Part shown: positions 36,373 through 45,174 of the stretch, piece after piece
Layout of the letters: each line of letters begins with the position of its first letter
Position numbering within the stretch: position 1 is the first letter of the stretch
Source of the DNA: Pirellulaceae bacterium
GTDB lineage: Bacteria; Planctomycetota; Planctomycetia; Pirellulales; Pirellulaceae
Direction: 5' to 3'
Assembly: GCA_023382975.1 (NCBI GenBank)
Contig: JAHDXO010000004.1
Span: 142,437-206,436 of the forward strand
DNA: 64,000 nt
The notes under the pieces: model-generated
Seen by the model: the letters and a program-made list of their open reading frames with translations, nothing else
Database searches by the model: none
What the model was told of the DNA's origin: nothing
Position numbers and translations under genes: made by a program

Positions 36373-37428
36373 ATGAACACGCACAACCATCTCGGCCCCC
36401 CCAGTGCCCCCAGTGCCCCCCTCAACCGTCGTCGGTTTCTGAGAGAGGCCACGCAGTTGACCACAGCGTTGGCGGCCTCTGCCGGCCTGGGATCCGCGGC
36501 CGCGCCGCTCTTGACCAATGCCGGCGAGGCGACCCCTCCGCCGGCCTCGCGGATTTCCTATTACCGCAACGGCGAGATTCACGTCAATGTGCCGGGCCAG
36601 CCGGAAGGAAAACCGCTCACAACCGGCTACACGGATTTCAAACCGTCCTGGTCCAAGACCGGCGACATGCTGGTCTGTTTCCGCAGGCTCAAGAATGATC
36701 CCGTAACCGTCAACTGGTTGACTGCGATCTTCATTATCAACGTGGACGGCACGGGCTTTCATCAGCTCTCCGATGGCACTTGCACCGACTTCAATCCAAC
36801 TTGGACACGGGACGGCAAGAACACGCCCATGTGGAACCGCAAAACCTCGGCGGCCGGCGGTTTCTGCATCATGGCGGGCAAGGTGGGCGGCAAACCGGGC
36901 GAGGAGGTGGCGCTCACCGACCAGCGGTACAGCTCCTGGGTCCACTCGGCCCTCACCGACGGCAGGCTGTTTGTGGCGTCCGAGCCCCCGAAACTCGGTC
37001 GCGGCTACTACCTGATGACGCCGAATGTGGGCGGCGAGCCAAAGTTCGAACGCATTGAGTGCGAACTCGCGAGAAAGGGCTTTTTGGACCGAGTCAGCGT
37101 GTCGCCCAGCGAGAAGAAGATCTGCTTCGAGTACCAGACAGGATTCAAAAGCAAAGGCATGGCGGGACGCACGCTCTTCATTGCGGACTTCGATGTTCAG
37201 AACCGCGCGATCACCAGCGCGAAGGCGATTGCCAACGAGGCGGGCAAGCCGTTTTGGATTGCCTATCCGCGCTGGATCGACGGCGAGGCGGCGGTGGTCT
37301 ACCACTCCGGCGAGAGCGGAAAGAACCAGCTTTACGTTTACCGATTGGAGGACGGCTCCACCACGCGGGCCTCGACAAACCCTCGGACCGACTACCGCTA
37401 TCCCCATGGCGAAGCCGCCCCATGCTGA
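36373..37428 (+). CDS. Tat-exported TolB/PD40-like beta-propeller protein
   Basis: The 351-residue protein has a twin-arginine signal (NRRRFLREATQL) followed by a hydrophobic segment, then PD40/TolB-like blades (YTDFKPSWSKTGDMLVCFRR; CTDFNPTWTRDGKNTPMW). No enzymatic motif is seen. It ends ~16 bases before the aldo/keto reductase gene and lies 22 bases after the serine hydrolase gene, so it is part of the operon. TolB-like propellers often bind proteins or oligosaccharides. Tat export suggests it folds, or binds a partner or cofactor, in the cytoplasm. It lacks the EF-hand module of its neighbours. Confidence 0.8.
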   Translation: MNTHNHLGPPSAPSAPLNRRRFLREATQLTTALAASAGLGSAAAPLLTNAGEATPPPASRISYYRNGEIHVNVPGQPEGKPLTTGYTDFKPSWSKTGDMLVCFRRLKNDPVTVNWLTAIFIINVDGTGFHQLSDGTCTDFNPTWTRDGKNTPMWNRKTSAAGGFCIMAGKVGGKPGEEVALTDQRYSSWVHSALTDGRLFVASEPPKLGRGYYLMTPNVGGEPKFERIECELARKGFLDRVSVSPSEKKICFEYQTGFKSKGMAGRTLFIADFDVQNRAITSAKAIANEAGKPFWIAYPRWIDGEAAVVYHSGESGKNQLYVYRLEDGSTTRASTNPRTDYRYPHGEAAPC

Positions 37429-37444
37429 AGAAAGGCGAGGAAAC

Positions 37445-38482
37445 ATGAAGACCGAAAAGACTCTCGGGCGGCGCGACTTCGTGAAACAGGCGGCGCAGGC
37501 CCTGGCCACGGCGGCCGCCTGCGAAGGCCTGCCCGCTGCCGCCGCGCAAAGGGAAACGCCGGGAACGACTGCCGACGCCATCCCGGTGCGCACACTTGGC
37601 AAGACCGGATTCAAGCTCCCGATCCTCGGCTACGGCGGCGCGGCGCTGCCCGCGCGCTGGCGCAATCCGCTGTCCTACGAAGAGCGTGTCGCACTGGTCC
37701 GCTATGCATACGACCGCGGGCTGCGCTATTTCGACACAGCCGGCAATTACATGGAAAGCCAGGCGATCCTCGGCGAGGGGCTCAAGGACCGGCGTGGCGA
37801 CGTGTGTTTGGTGACCAAGGTCGAGACCACCGAGCCGGAAGAAGTACGCAAGGCGGTGGAGAAATCGCTGAAGGAACTCCAGACGGATTACCTGGACATC
37901 CTCCTGATTCACGGCAGTCCGGGACTGGAGCAGATGAGCGTCGGGCAGGCGCTGAAAATCCACTCCGAGTTGGCCAAACTGCGCGACGAGAAGGTCACTC
38001 GGCACATCGGCTTCTCCGCGCACGGCTACTTCGACAAGGCGTTGGCCCTGATCGACTCCGGCGGATTCGACGTGTGCATGTTGTCCTACGGCTACATGCC
38101 GCGAGGCAGCAGTTCGGTCTGGAGCGACCGAATGACCAGACTGCGCGATGAGTGCCTGGCCAAGGCGCACGAGAAGGGCATGGGCATCGTGGCGATGAAA
38201 GTCATCGGCGGCGGCTGGCTGGGCAGATGGTCGGGATACCTCGTGCCGGGATTCGACAGGCAAAGGCTCAAACAACTGCCCGCGGCGGCCATTCGGCACG
38301 TGCGGCAAGACCAGCGAGTGCACCTCCTGGCCATCGGCATGCACCTGAAAAGCCAGATTGACGCCAACCTCACGACGTTCACCGCCGAAGGCACCTACAC
38401 GCCCCAGGACCGCACCCTACTCACGGAATTCGCCGCCAAGCTTTATGAAACCGACACGATCAAGAAAATGCGGATTGAGTGA
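37445..38482 (+). CDS. Tat-exported aldo/keto reductase
   Basis: ATG 37,445 is preferred: AGGCGAGGAA precedes it and a Tat motif follows (LGRRDFVKQAAQ). The 345-residue protein has the AKR signature GLRYFDTAGNYMES with catalytic Asp and Tyr, Lys in CLVTKVE and His in LLIHGSPG, and a TIM-barrel-length domain. Periplasmic Tat-dependent aldo/keto reductases use NAD(P)H and imply a bound cofactor carried across. Compared with planctomycete AKRs it lacks a C-terminal 4Fe-4S ferredoxin-like extension. Its last 38 bases overlap the start of the alpha/beta hydrolase gene in another frame. Confidence 0.86.
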   Translation: MKTEKTLGRRDFVKQAAQALATAAACEGLPAAAAQRETPGTTADAIPVRTLGKTGFKLPILGYGGAALPARWRNPLSYEERVALVRYAYDRGLRYFDTAGNYMESQAILGEGLKDRRGDVCLVTKVETTEPEEVRKAVEKSLKELQTDYLDILLIHGSPGLEQMSVGQALKIHSELAKLRDEKVTRHIGFSAHGYFDKALALIDSGGFDVCMLSYGYMPRGSSSVWSDRMTRLRDECLAKAHEKGMGIVAMKVIGGGWLGRWSGYLVPGFDRQRLKQLPAAAIRHVRQDQRVHLLAIGMHLKSQIDANLTTFTAEGTYTPQDRTLLTEFAAKLYETDTIKKMRIE

Positions 38483-40490
38483 ACGTCGCCGTCACCTTCC
38501 ACAGCTCGCGTTGACTGCTGCCGTCGTTGCGGCGTCGTTCGCGGCCGCGCAGTCGCCGCCCGCCGCCGCCCAGGCGGGCGAGGAGGAACGGTTCAAGCAG
38601 TTCGATAAGAACGGCGACGGGAAGCTGACACGGGAAGAATTCCCGGCGGCGAAGATTTTCGACGGCGCGGATGCGGACAAGGACGGGCTGCTCACGCCCG
38701 AGGAAATCGCGGCTTACTTCCGCAAGCAGCAGACCGGCGCACCCACGACTCCACCAAAGCCCGCGCCGCAACCTGTGCCCGGCCCGGAACCGGCACCGGC
38801 GGCGAAGGTGGACATCGTGGAGACGCTCGACGTGCGCTACGCGACCATCGTCGGCGTGGACCCGAAGTTCCTCAGCCTCGACCTCCACGCGCCGAGGGGC
38901 GCGAAGGCCGCGCCTGTGGTAATCTTTGTGCATGGCGGTTACTGGAAAGCGGGCGACAAAGCCAACAAAGGACATCTGCCGCAGTTCTTCTGCGGACGCG
39001 GGGTTGTCTTCGTGACGATCAACTACCGCCTCGCGCCCGCCGCGAAACATCCGGCGCTCATTCAGGACGTGGCGCGGGCGGTGGCGTGGGTGCATGACCA
39101 CATCGCGGAGCATGGCGGCGATCCGTCCCAGATTTTCCTCACCGGCCATTCGGCGGGCGCCCATCTCGTCGCCTTGCTCGGCACCGATGCGAAGCGCCTT
39201 GGAGAACAGGGCAAGCCGCTCGCCATCCTGCGCGGCGTCATCCCGCTCGACTCGGCAGCGATGGACATCCGTGACGTTGCAGACAAGGACCGCCGCCCCG
39301 ACAGCCCCTATCGGGCCGCCTTCGGGGAAAACCCGGCGGCGTGGGCCGATGCCTCGCCCATCGTTCACGCGGCTAGCGCCAAGTCCCTGCCGCCCTTCCA
39401 AATCGTCGTCGCCTACGGTCCGGCCATCGCGAACAAGAAAGCAGGCATGGACGAGTTCGCCGCCACGTTGCGGCAGAACGGCACGCGGGCCGAGGTGCTG
39501 GACGCCTCCTCCTTCCGCGAGCACCAATCGCTTATGACCGAATTCGGCGAGCCGGACGATCCGGTGAGCAAGGCGGTATTGGAGTTCATCGAGAGCGTGC
39601 GCGCCGGCACGCCCGTAGCCGGACTCGGCTCCGAGCGCGTGCTCACCGCCGAGGGCACGTCTGCCGCCGAATCAGCCCGCACACTCCAGCGCTACCGCAC
39701 ACGCATCCTGATGAAACAGTTCGACAAGAACGGTGACGGGCGCATCACCCGCGATGAGATGCAAGCGCAGCCTTTTCTCTTCGACCGCCTGGACGTAAAC
39801 CAAGACGGCGTCGTCACGGCCGACGAACTTCGTGCCTTCGACCTGCGCGAAGAGCCCTCTGCCAAACCGGCGCCAGCTCCGCCCGCCAAGCCTTCCGCCG
39901 ACACATGGCGGCCGCGGGACGATGCGATCGGCTCCGCGAGTGTCTCCTATCGCGACCCCGAGCTGCTCCAGCAGGGAGGACTCATGGTCTTCGTCGATGC
40001 GAAAGTCGACGTGTGGGTGAGCGAGATGGATTTGCAGACAGGCTGCTTCAAAACCAGCCGCGACGGCCGCCAGCACCGCGTGGACGGCCCGATTTCGAAA
40101 TGGTCGCGGTACTGCAACGGTCCCGAGTGGGGACTCGACGCGAAAGGCCCGGCCATCGTCTACATCAAGGACAACGCGCAACACACCGTTCGTCGCCTTG
40201 ATGACGGATCCGCGACGAGAACCACTGCCCGCCATCTCGACCCCGAAACGCTCGTCAGTGAGCGCGAGTTGTTCGTCTACTACACCTGCCTGGCAAACGG
40301 TGTCTCCGAGCTGCGCCTGTGCCGGACCGGGGTGTCCGCCGGTCAAACAACGACAGGAAATGACGCTGGACCATCAAGGCGCTCCACACACTACTCGCCC
40401 TGGTCCTTCCAACGATCATCGCCGCAGTGCGTCGTGTGGATCTACCGAGGTCACTTCGCAACCAGGTTTGAGAAGGAGTCAAGAACATGA
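38445..40490 (+). CDS. EF-hand alpha/beta hydrolase (carboxylesterase/BD-FAE type) with C-terminal propeller fragment
   Basis: The start is ambiguous between ATG 38,445 and TTG 38,475, both in frame. In order: signal segment (LALTAAVVAASFAAA), EF-hand pair (FDKNGDGKLTREE; ADKDGLLTPEE), alpha/beta hydrolase (VIFVHGGYWKAGDK; nucleophile GHSAGAH; late histidine in FREHQSL), a second EF-hand pair (FDKNGDGRITRDE; LDVNQDGVVTADE), and a C-terminal segment with beta-propeller-like pieces. The catalytic core resembles the esterase/lipase group that includes kynurenine formamidase-like enzymes. The final ~60 residues are low-complexity and perhaps a frameshift product of a longer propeller. It overlaps the next gene by four bases. 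Confidence 0.8.
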   Translation: MKPTRSRKCGLSERRRHLPQLALTAAVVAASFAAAQSPPAAAQAGEEERFKQFDKNGDGKLTREEFPAAKIFDGADADKDGLLTPEEIAAYFRKQQTGAPTTPPKPAPQPVPGPEPAPAAKVDIVETLDVRYATIVGVDPKFLSLDLHAPRGAKAAPVVIFVHGGYWKAGDKANKGHLPQFFCGRGVVFVTINYRLAPAAKHPALIQDVARAVAWVHDHIAEHGGDPSQIFLTGHSAGAHLVALLGTDAKRLGEQGKPLAILRGVIPLDSAAMDIRDVADKDRRPDSPYRAAFGENPAAWADASPIVHAASAKSLPPFQIVVAYGPAIANKKAGMDEFAATLRQNGTRAEVLDASSFREHQSLMTEFGEPDDPVSKAVLEFIESVRAGTPVAGLGSERVLTAEGTSAAESARTLQRYRTRILMKQFDKNGDGRITRDEMQAQPFLFDRLDVNQDGVVTADELRAFDLREEPSAKPAPAPPAKPSADTWRPRDDAIGSASVSYRDPELLQQGGLMVFVDAKVDVWVSEMDLQTGCFKTSRDGRQHRVDGPISKWSRYCNGPEWGLDAKGPAIVYIKDNAQHTVRRLDDGSATRTTARHLDPETLVSERELFVYYTCLANGVSELRLCRTGVSAGQTTTGNDAGPSRRSTHYSPWSFQRSSPQCVVWIYRGHFATRFEKESRT

Positions 40491-42094
40491 GAACGACGCT
40501 CCCGTGCCTTGTCGCATGCACCATCGCATCGGCGCTTCTGGCGCAAACCGCGCCGAGTCCGGAGGCACGCTTCAAGCGGTTCGACACAAACGGCGACGGC
40601 AAGCTGACTGCGGACGAAGTGCCGTCGCCGCAACTGATGAAGATGCTCGACAAGAACAACGACGGAGTCGTGACTCAGGACGAGGCCTTCGCGTTCGGGC
40701 GTGGACGAGCGGGCCAGCCCCAAGCCCGGCCCGCCGCCGGTTCAGCCGCGGTGTTGCATCCAGCGGAGGGCTTCCAACCACGTTCACACAGCGAGGAAGC
40801 CACCAAGGCCGGCCTCAAGCCCGATGTGCTCGCCGAGCTCGACATCGCCCTGCAGCAGGCGGTGGCCAACAAGGAAGTTTCCGGCGTCATCGGCATGGTT
40901 CATCGCAACGGCCAGCGCGGTTACTTCGAGGCGTTCGGCTGGCAGGACATCGAAGCGGAGAAACCCATGCCGAAGGACGCCATTTTTCGCCTCCAGAGCA
41001 TGAGCAAGCCCGTCGTCGCCGCCTGCGCCATGGCGCTCGTTGACGCCGGCAAGTTCACGCTCGACGAGCCTATCTCGAAGCATCTGCCCGAGTGGGCCGA
41101 GCCGAAGGTGCTGGAAAGCGGTCAGCTCGTTGCGGCCAAGTCCGCCATTACCCCGCGCATGTTGATGAGCCACAGCAGCGGCCTCTACTACGGCACCATC
41201 GAGGGTGGTCCCTTCACCGACGGAGCGACGGGCCGCGGAGCCAGGACGACGCTGGAGGAGCACTCGAAGTCCCTCGCCGCCAAGCCGCTCAAGTTCCACC
41301 CTGGCGAAGGCTACTCGTATGGCACCAGCATCGACGTGCTGGGCCGCTACATCGAAGCCGTGGCCGGCAAATCGCTCGATAAAGTGCTCAAGGAACGCAT
41401 CCTCGGCCCGCTGAAGATGGTGGACACTGACTTCTGGGTGCATCCGGAGAACGCTGGCCGCATCTGCCAGATTTACAAGCAACCTCGCCCCGGCGTGCTG
41501 GAACGCGGACGCGAGGCCGGCAAGCTCACCGAAAAACCAACGCTCTTCCTCGGCGGCCAGGGACTGTGCAGCAGCACCGAGGACTATGAGCGATTCTGTC
41601 TCATGCTGATGAACCGCGGCGAACTCGACGGCGTGCGCGTGCTCAAGCCCGAGACCGTGGCCCTGATGTTTCAAAACCAACTCAAGCCGGAACTCGGCCA
41701 GAAGTACGGCCTGGGCGGCGCGGTCGACGGTGAGGGCGGTTACTCCTGGGGCGGCGCGAACGGCACGCAATTCTGGCTCGACCAAAAGAACGGCCTGTTC
41801 GCGATCTTCATGGTGCAGACCCAGCTCTACCGCGCCCCCACATACCGAACCTTCAAGAGCCTGGTGAACGAGGCCGCCGGGGTCGTCAGCGGACGTACGC
41901 CCGAAATGTTCGACGACGGCGTCGCTGCCGCCGGCGGGCGCGGCATGACAAGCCTCTTCCAGCAACGCGACAGGGACGGCGACGGCAAGCTCAGCCGCGA
42001 CGAAATCCCAACGGCGCTGTTTGACCGCCTCGACGCCGACAAGGACGGTTTCGTGACCGAGGAGGAATTGCGATCGCTTTGGAAGACCAGATAG
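40487..42094 (+). CDS. Secreted beta-lactamase-like serine hydrolase with EF-hands (paralogue)
   Basis: The 535-residue protein repeats the architecture of 34,683-36,350: signal peptide, EF-hand pair (FDTNGDGKLTADE; LDKNNDGVVTQDE), serine hydrolase core with SxxK in LQSMSKPVV and WGGANGT near the end, and a final EF-hand pair (RDRDGDGKLSRDE; LDADKDGFVTEEE). The shared stretch TPRMLMSHSSGL and the order of all blocks point to duplication with the upstream paralogue. Divergence is substantial, so it is not recent. It ends the six-gene operon. The substrate is unknown; peptide or ester bonds are the usual targets of this family. Confidence 0.86.
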   Translation: MRTTLPCLVACTIASALLAQTAPSPEARFKRFDTNGDGKLTADEVPSPQLMKMLDKNNDGVVTQDEAFAFGRGRAGQPQARPAAGSAAVLHPAEGFQPRSHSEEATKAGLKPDVLAELDIALQQAVANKEVSGVIGMVHRNGQRGYFEAFGWQDIEAEKPMPKDAIFRLQSMSKPVVAACAMALVDAGKFTLDEPISKHLPEWAEPKVLESGQLVAAKSAITPRMLMSHSSGLYYGTIEGGPFTDGATGRGARTTLEEHSKSLAAKPLKFHPGEGYSYGTSIDVLGRYIEAVAGKSLDKVLKERILGPLKMVDTDFWVHPENAGRICQIYKQPRPGVLERGREAGKLTEKPTLFLGGQGLCSSTEDYERFCLMLMNRGELDGVRVLKPETVALMFQNQLKPELGQKYGLGGAVDGEGGYSWGGANGTQFWLDQKNGLFAIFMVQTQLYRAPTYRTFKSLVNEAAGVVSGRTPEMFDDGVAAAGGRGMTSLFQQRDRDGDGKLSRDEIPTALFDRLDADKDGFVTEEELRSLWKTR

Positions 42095-42109
42095 CAGGAA
42101 CGGCGCCCA

Positions 42110-42449
42110 CTGGTGATGGGTCACCAACACGACACGGGACCGGCCGGCCCTCGGCGTCATGCATGATGCCCGTACCGCACTCGGTGCGGATGCAGTTGAA
42201 GCCGCGCTGGACCGTCTGGGCCATAAGCACGTCAAGGGCGTGGAAGATGCTGTTGGGCCCCGTGCTCAACAGCCCGAAGTTCCAGAATGAAATGGCCAAG
42301 CGTTCTTGCTAGGTCGTTTCCGCCGCCGCTTTGCCGTCCTCCGCCCGCGTGCCGGTCGCCGCAATCGCCGAGCCGAGGAGTGTTCCGAGTCCGATGTGCA
42401 GTGCCTCGCGGCGAGTTAGACCGATGGCCACTGGCTTGTTACCTTTCAT
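42110..42449 (-). pseudogene. Truncated, stop-interrupted Tat-exported glycoside-hydrolase-like gene
   Basis: From ATG 42,449 (GAAGGAAC upstream) the minus strand encodes a Tat-type signal (LTRREALHIGLGTLLGSAIAA). It then meets an in-frame TAG at 42,309-42,311 and continues in the same frame with ERLAISFWNFGLLSTG, DVLMAQTVQRGFNCIRTEC. The latter resembles the opening of cellulase-like (GH5-type) planctomycete proteins in which a region 'AISMWDFSWL...GYNAIRID' recurs (from memory). The reading then degenerates near 42,110, where the hydrolase operon begins. It is a 5' fragment of a dead gene. Confidence 0.6.
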
Positions 42450-42548
42450 GTCGATGTTCCTTCGTGGCTGGGTGATGCAGCCCCGGTTGTAGTTGGGAGA
42501 GGCTGGCCGAAAAACGATGCGAGTGGGTTGCCACTTTGACACCTTTTC

Positions 42549-43904
42549 TCAGTTGCCGGCGTCCAGTTCTGCGCCCTCGGTCAGGCAGTACAGCTTGGAT
42601 GCCGTCCGAATGAGAAGCTTGTCGCCGACGATGGCGGGACTGGAGAGGCAGAGTTCGTCGAGGGGATTGGTCTGGTGGATTTCGAACTCCGGCCCCGGTT
42701 TGATGACGTATGTCAGGCCGTCTTCGCTGAGACAAAACAGGCGCCCGTTGAACGCGAAGGGCGACGCGGTGAACGAACCGCCGGGCGAGAACCGCTCTCT
42801 GCCATAGACCTCTTCGCCGGTCTTCGCATGGTGACAGGTCAGAAATCCCTGGTCGTAGAGCGTGTAGAGATAGTCGCCGTACACGATCTGAGACGGGTTG
42901 TAGGAGCCCGAGCGGTCCTGGTACCAGGCGATGAACTGGCTGTTTGCGAAGTCACCGTCCGGGGCGATATTGCCGCTGGCGCCCGGCCGCAAAGCGAAGG
43001 TCGGGCGATGGGTTTCCGCCACGAAACCCGCGCTGATGTAGCACAATCCGTGCGCGGCAAACGGGGAAGGAATCACCAGCTTGCCCATCCGGCCATCGAA
43101 CTCCCAGAGCAGTTTGCCGTCGAGCGAGTAACCGCGGTTGCGATTCTCGCCGGGCACCACGATTTCGGTGCGGAGGGGATTCGTCCAGACAAGCGGCGTC
43201 GCCCAGGAACGTGTCTCGTCGCGGGGTGTTCGCCACCGCTCGTTTCCGGTCTGCGCATCAAAGGCCGCGATCCAGGATGCTTCCAGGTTGTCGTAGACGA
43301 CGATGACTTGGCCGTCATGGACCACGGGCGAGGATGCGGCGCCGTAGTCGAATTCGGTCTTTTTCGGTTCGATTTTCCGCTGCCAAAGCAGCTTGCCTTC
43401 GAGATCGTAGCACCACAGGCCCAGGTCGCCGAACAGGACATACAGCCGGCTGCCGTCAGTCGTCGGCGTCTCGGATGCATAGGTGCTCTTAGGATGTCGC
43501 GGAACCTGAGGCTGGCCTGTGTGAGCTTCGTGCTTCCACAGCACCTGGCCCGTGTTCAGATCGAAGCAATAGACCATCCAACGATGAATGCCTTGCTCAG
43601 GCTCGCGAACGCCTTCGCCCAGGTACATTCCCTTACTGGGGACGCGCGTCGGCTGATCGGCGATCACGGATGTCAGAAAGACGCGATCGTTCCAGACGAC
43701 GGGGCACGACCAGCCCCAGCCCGGCACGTCGGCCACCCACTTGACGTTCTGGGTGGTCGTCCAGGTGATCGGCAGCCCGCGATGATCCGGCGCCACACCG
43801 TTCGCGCTGGGCCCGCGGAAGCGAGGCCAATGGTTCTCGGCTGCGGTTGCCCAGGAACAGCAAACGAAAGTGAGGAGCCAGAAGAAAGAGAGCGTTCGTA
43901 TCAT
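42549..43904 (-). CDS. Secreted PQQ-like beta-propeller protein
   Basis: The 451-residue protein has a signal peptide (LSFFWLLTFVCCSWATAA) and the planctomycete-type opening NHWPRFRGPSANGVA. Pyrrolo-quinoline-quinone-like blades follow with the recurrent AFDAQTGNERWRTP, CFDLNTGQVLWKHE and YDLEGKLLWQRK pattern. The propeller appears complete (about 7-8 blades). Proteins of this type are periplasmic or surface-located, with scaffold roles (BamB-like) or unknown functions, and no PQQ-binding or dehydrogenase catalytic set is visible. It lies alone between a pseudogene and the repeat-bracketed nuclease-like gene. Its start codon is 41 bases from the first 209-bp repeat. Confidence 0.86.
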   Translation of the reverse strand: MIRTLSFFWLLTFVCCSWATAAENHWPRFRGPSANGVAPDHRGLPITWTTTQNVKWVADVPGWGWSCPVVWNDRVFLTSVIADQPTRVPSKGMYLGEGVREPEQGIHRWMVYCFDLNTGQVLWKHEAHTGQPQVPRHPKSTYASETPTTDGSRLYVLFGDLGLWCYDLEGKLLWQRKIEPKKTEFDYGAASSPVVHDGQVIVVYDNLEASWIAAFDAQTGNERWRTPRDETRSWATPLVWTNPLRTEIVVPGENRNRGYSLDGKLLWEFDGRMGKLVIPSPFAAHGLCYISAGFVAETHRPTFALRPGASGNIAPDGDFANSQFIAWYQDRSGSYNPSQIVYGDYLYTLYDQGFLTCHHAKTGEEVYGRERFSPGGSFTASPFAFNGRLFCLSEDGLTYVIKPGPEFEIHQTNPLDELCLSSPAIVGDKLLIRTASKLYCLTEGAELDAGN

Positions 43905-43945
43905 GGGAAGTTTCTCCGATTTGGATTTCCAGCAGATTCAAGGAG

Positions 43946-44154
43946 GCCAGCAGATGGATTTGAAGGGGTTGTGTTCATGGTTTGGATTTCCAACAGATTC
44001 AGGGAGGCCAGCAGATGGGGATTCCGAACATCCATCTTGGGTGAAGGAAGCTGGTTGGTGATCGGTGTGGTTGTTGGGTTCTCCGGAAGATTGGGATTGC
44101 CATGTCATTCTCAATGAATTCAATCTGTTGGCCTCCCTGAATCTGCTGGAGAAA
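43946..44154. repeat. 209-bp direct repeat, copy A, with inverted-repeat ends
   Basis: It matches 44,945-45,153 at 204 of 209 positions with no gap. Within it, arms of ~27 bases at 43,988-44,014 and 44,125-44,151 are near-perfect inverted repeats around TTCAGGGAGGCCAGCAG. A further partial copy of the arm lies at about 43,918-43,957. It overlaps the 3' end of the GxxExxY gene. Confidence 0.85.
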
Positions 44155-44977
44155 ACGTCTTTGTATTCAGCGGTCGACGAACGAAGCAGAGATCGGCGGT
44201 GGTTTTGCCGAAGTGGAAGACGATGCCCCAATCGAGATTGAGCCAGCGAAGGTGGGTTTGCAGGATGGCACGGTCGGCGGCGTTGATGCCATCGTTGAGG
44301 GCGGTGACCAGCACGGCGCAGGTGTCTTCGATGACGAAACTGGACATCGCGACGCCTGTATGACTGAGCACAGTGGCGGTTGGATTGATCTGGACTTTGT
44401 GGTCTGCGGATTGAATCGCTGCATTGACCAAACCTCTCCATGTGGTCTGCCGATAGCCGAGACCGATTTCGTTCAGACAGTCACCGACGGCTTGGATGAT
44501 GCTGGCGGCTAGCGAGGGGTTGCCGACGAAGTCCGGCGGCTTGCTCTCGGGAAGGATAGCAGCGTGAGAACGATATAGCAGACGTTTCCAGATCAGGCTT
44601 TGCTTGCCAAAATCCACCAACAAACTTGTGCGAAGCCGCCAGAACTTGCAGTAGCAGAAGACCTGAACCAGATGCTCCGCGGAGAATTTCCCTCGCAGAC
44701 TTTTCAGCTCGGGGATGAAATGATTCTCGATAACAAAATCCGGCTCGAATGTGTCCGCGACGATCCCTCGATACACGAGGTCGCGCCGTGGCTTGGAAAG
44801 GTACGGAATGCCATCCACCGTGAGTTTCGCGACAAGCTCTTGATGATAAATCTCCTCATTCAGCCCCGGGCCCACCAGTGAATGCACCTTCATCGCATGT
44901 CCGATGAATCTGCCGGTGATCGGATCTCCCACTGATTCGGCAAAGCCAGCAGATGGATTTGAAGGGGTTGTGTTCAT
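44120..44977 (-). CDS. GxxExxY family protein with two PD-(D/E)XK-like domains
   Basis: ATG 44,977 starts MNTTPSNPSAGF; the frame is open to 45,034 only because the repeat is read through. The 285-residue protein has a first domain with the family motif GLNEEIY, PDFVIEN and PELKS, the PD-(D/E)XK nuclease-type signature of this family (PDDEXK_3). A second domain (from GLGYRQTTW to WGIVFHFGK) has the same order but lacks the ELK lysine (VLVTALND), so it is a degenerate duplicate. The function of the family is not established; nuclease activity is an inference. Both gene ends lie inside the 209-bp repeats, so gene and repeats form one cassette. Confidence 0.75.
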   Translation of the reverse strand: MNTTPSNPSAGFAESVGDPITGRFIGHAMKVHSLVGPGLNEEIYHQELVAKLTVDGIPYLSKPRRDLVYRGIVADTFEPDFVIENHFIPELKSLRGKFSAEHLVQVFCYCKFWRLRTSLLVDFGKQSLIWKRLLYRSHAAILPESKPPDFVGNPSLAASIIQAVGDCLNEIGLGYRQTTWRGLVNAAIQSADHKVQINPTATVLSHTGVAMSSFVIEDTCAVLVTALNDGINAADRAILQTHLRWLNLDWGIVFHFGKTTADLCFVRRPLNTKTFSPADSGRPTD

Positions 44978-45153
44978 GGTTTGGATTTCCAGCAGATTCA
45001 GGGAGGCCAGCAGATGGGGATTCCGAACATCCATCTTGGGTGAAGGAAGCTGGTTGGTGATCAGTGTGGTTGTTGAGTTCTCCGGAAGATTGGCATTGCC
45101 ATGTCATTCTCAATGAATTGAATCTGTTGGCCTCCCTGAATCTGCTGGAGAAA
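44945..45153. repeat. 209-bp direct repeat, copy B, with inverted-repeat ends
   Basis: Direct repeat of 43,946-44,154 offset by 999 bases, with the same internal inverted arms (44,987-45,013 and 45,124-45,150). It overlaps the 5' end of the GxxExxY gene, so the gene's start codon is inside the repeat. It ends 21 bases from the stop codon of the GntR gene. Confidence 0.85.
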
Positions 45154-45174
45154 GTATGGTTTGCAGCATGAACA

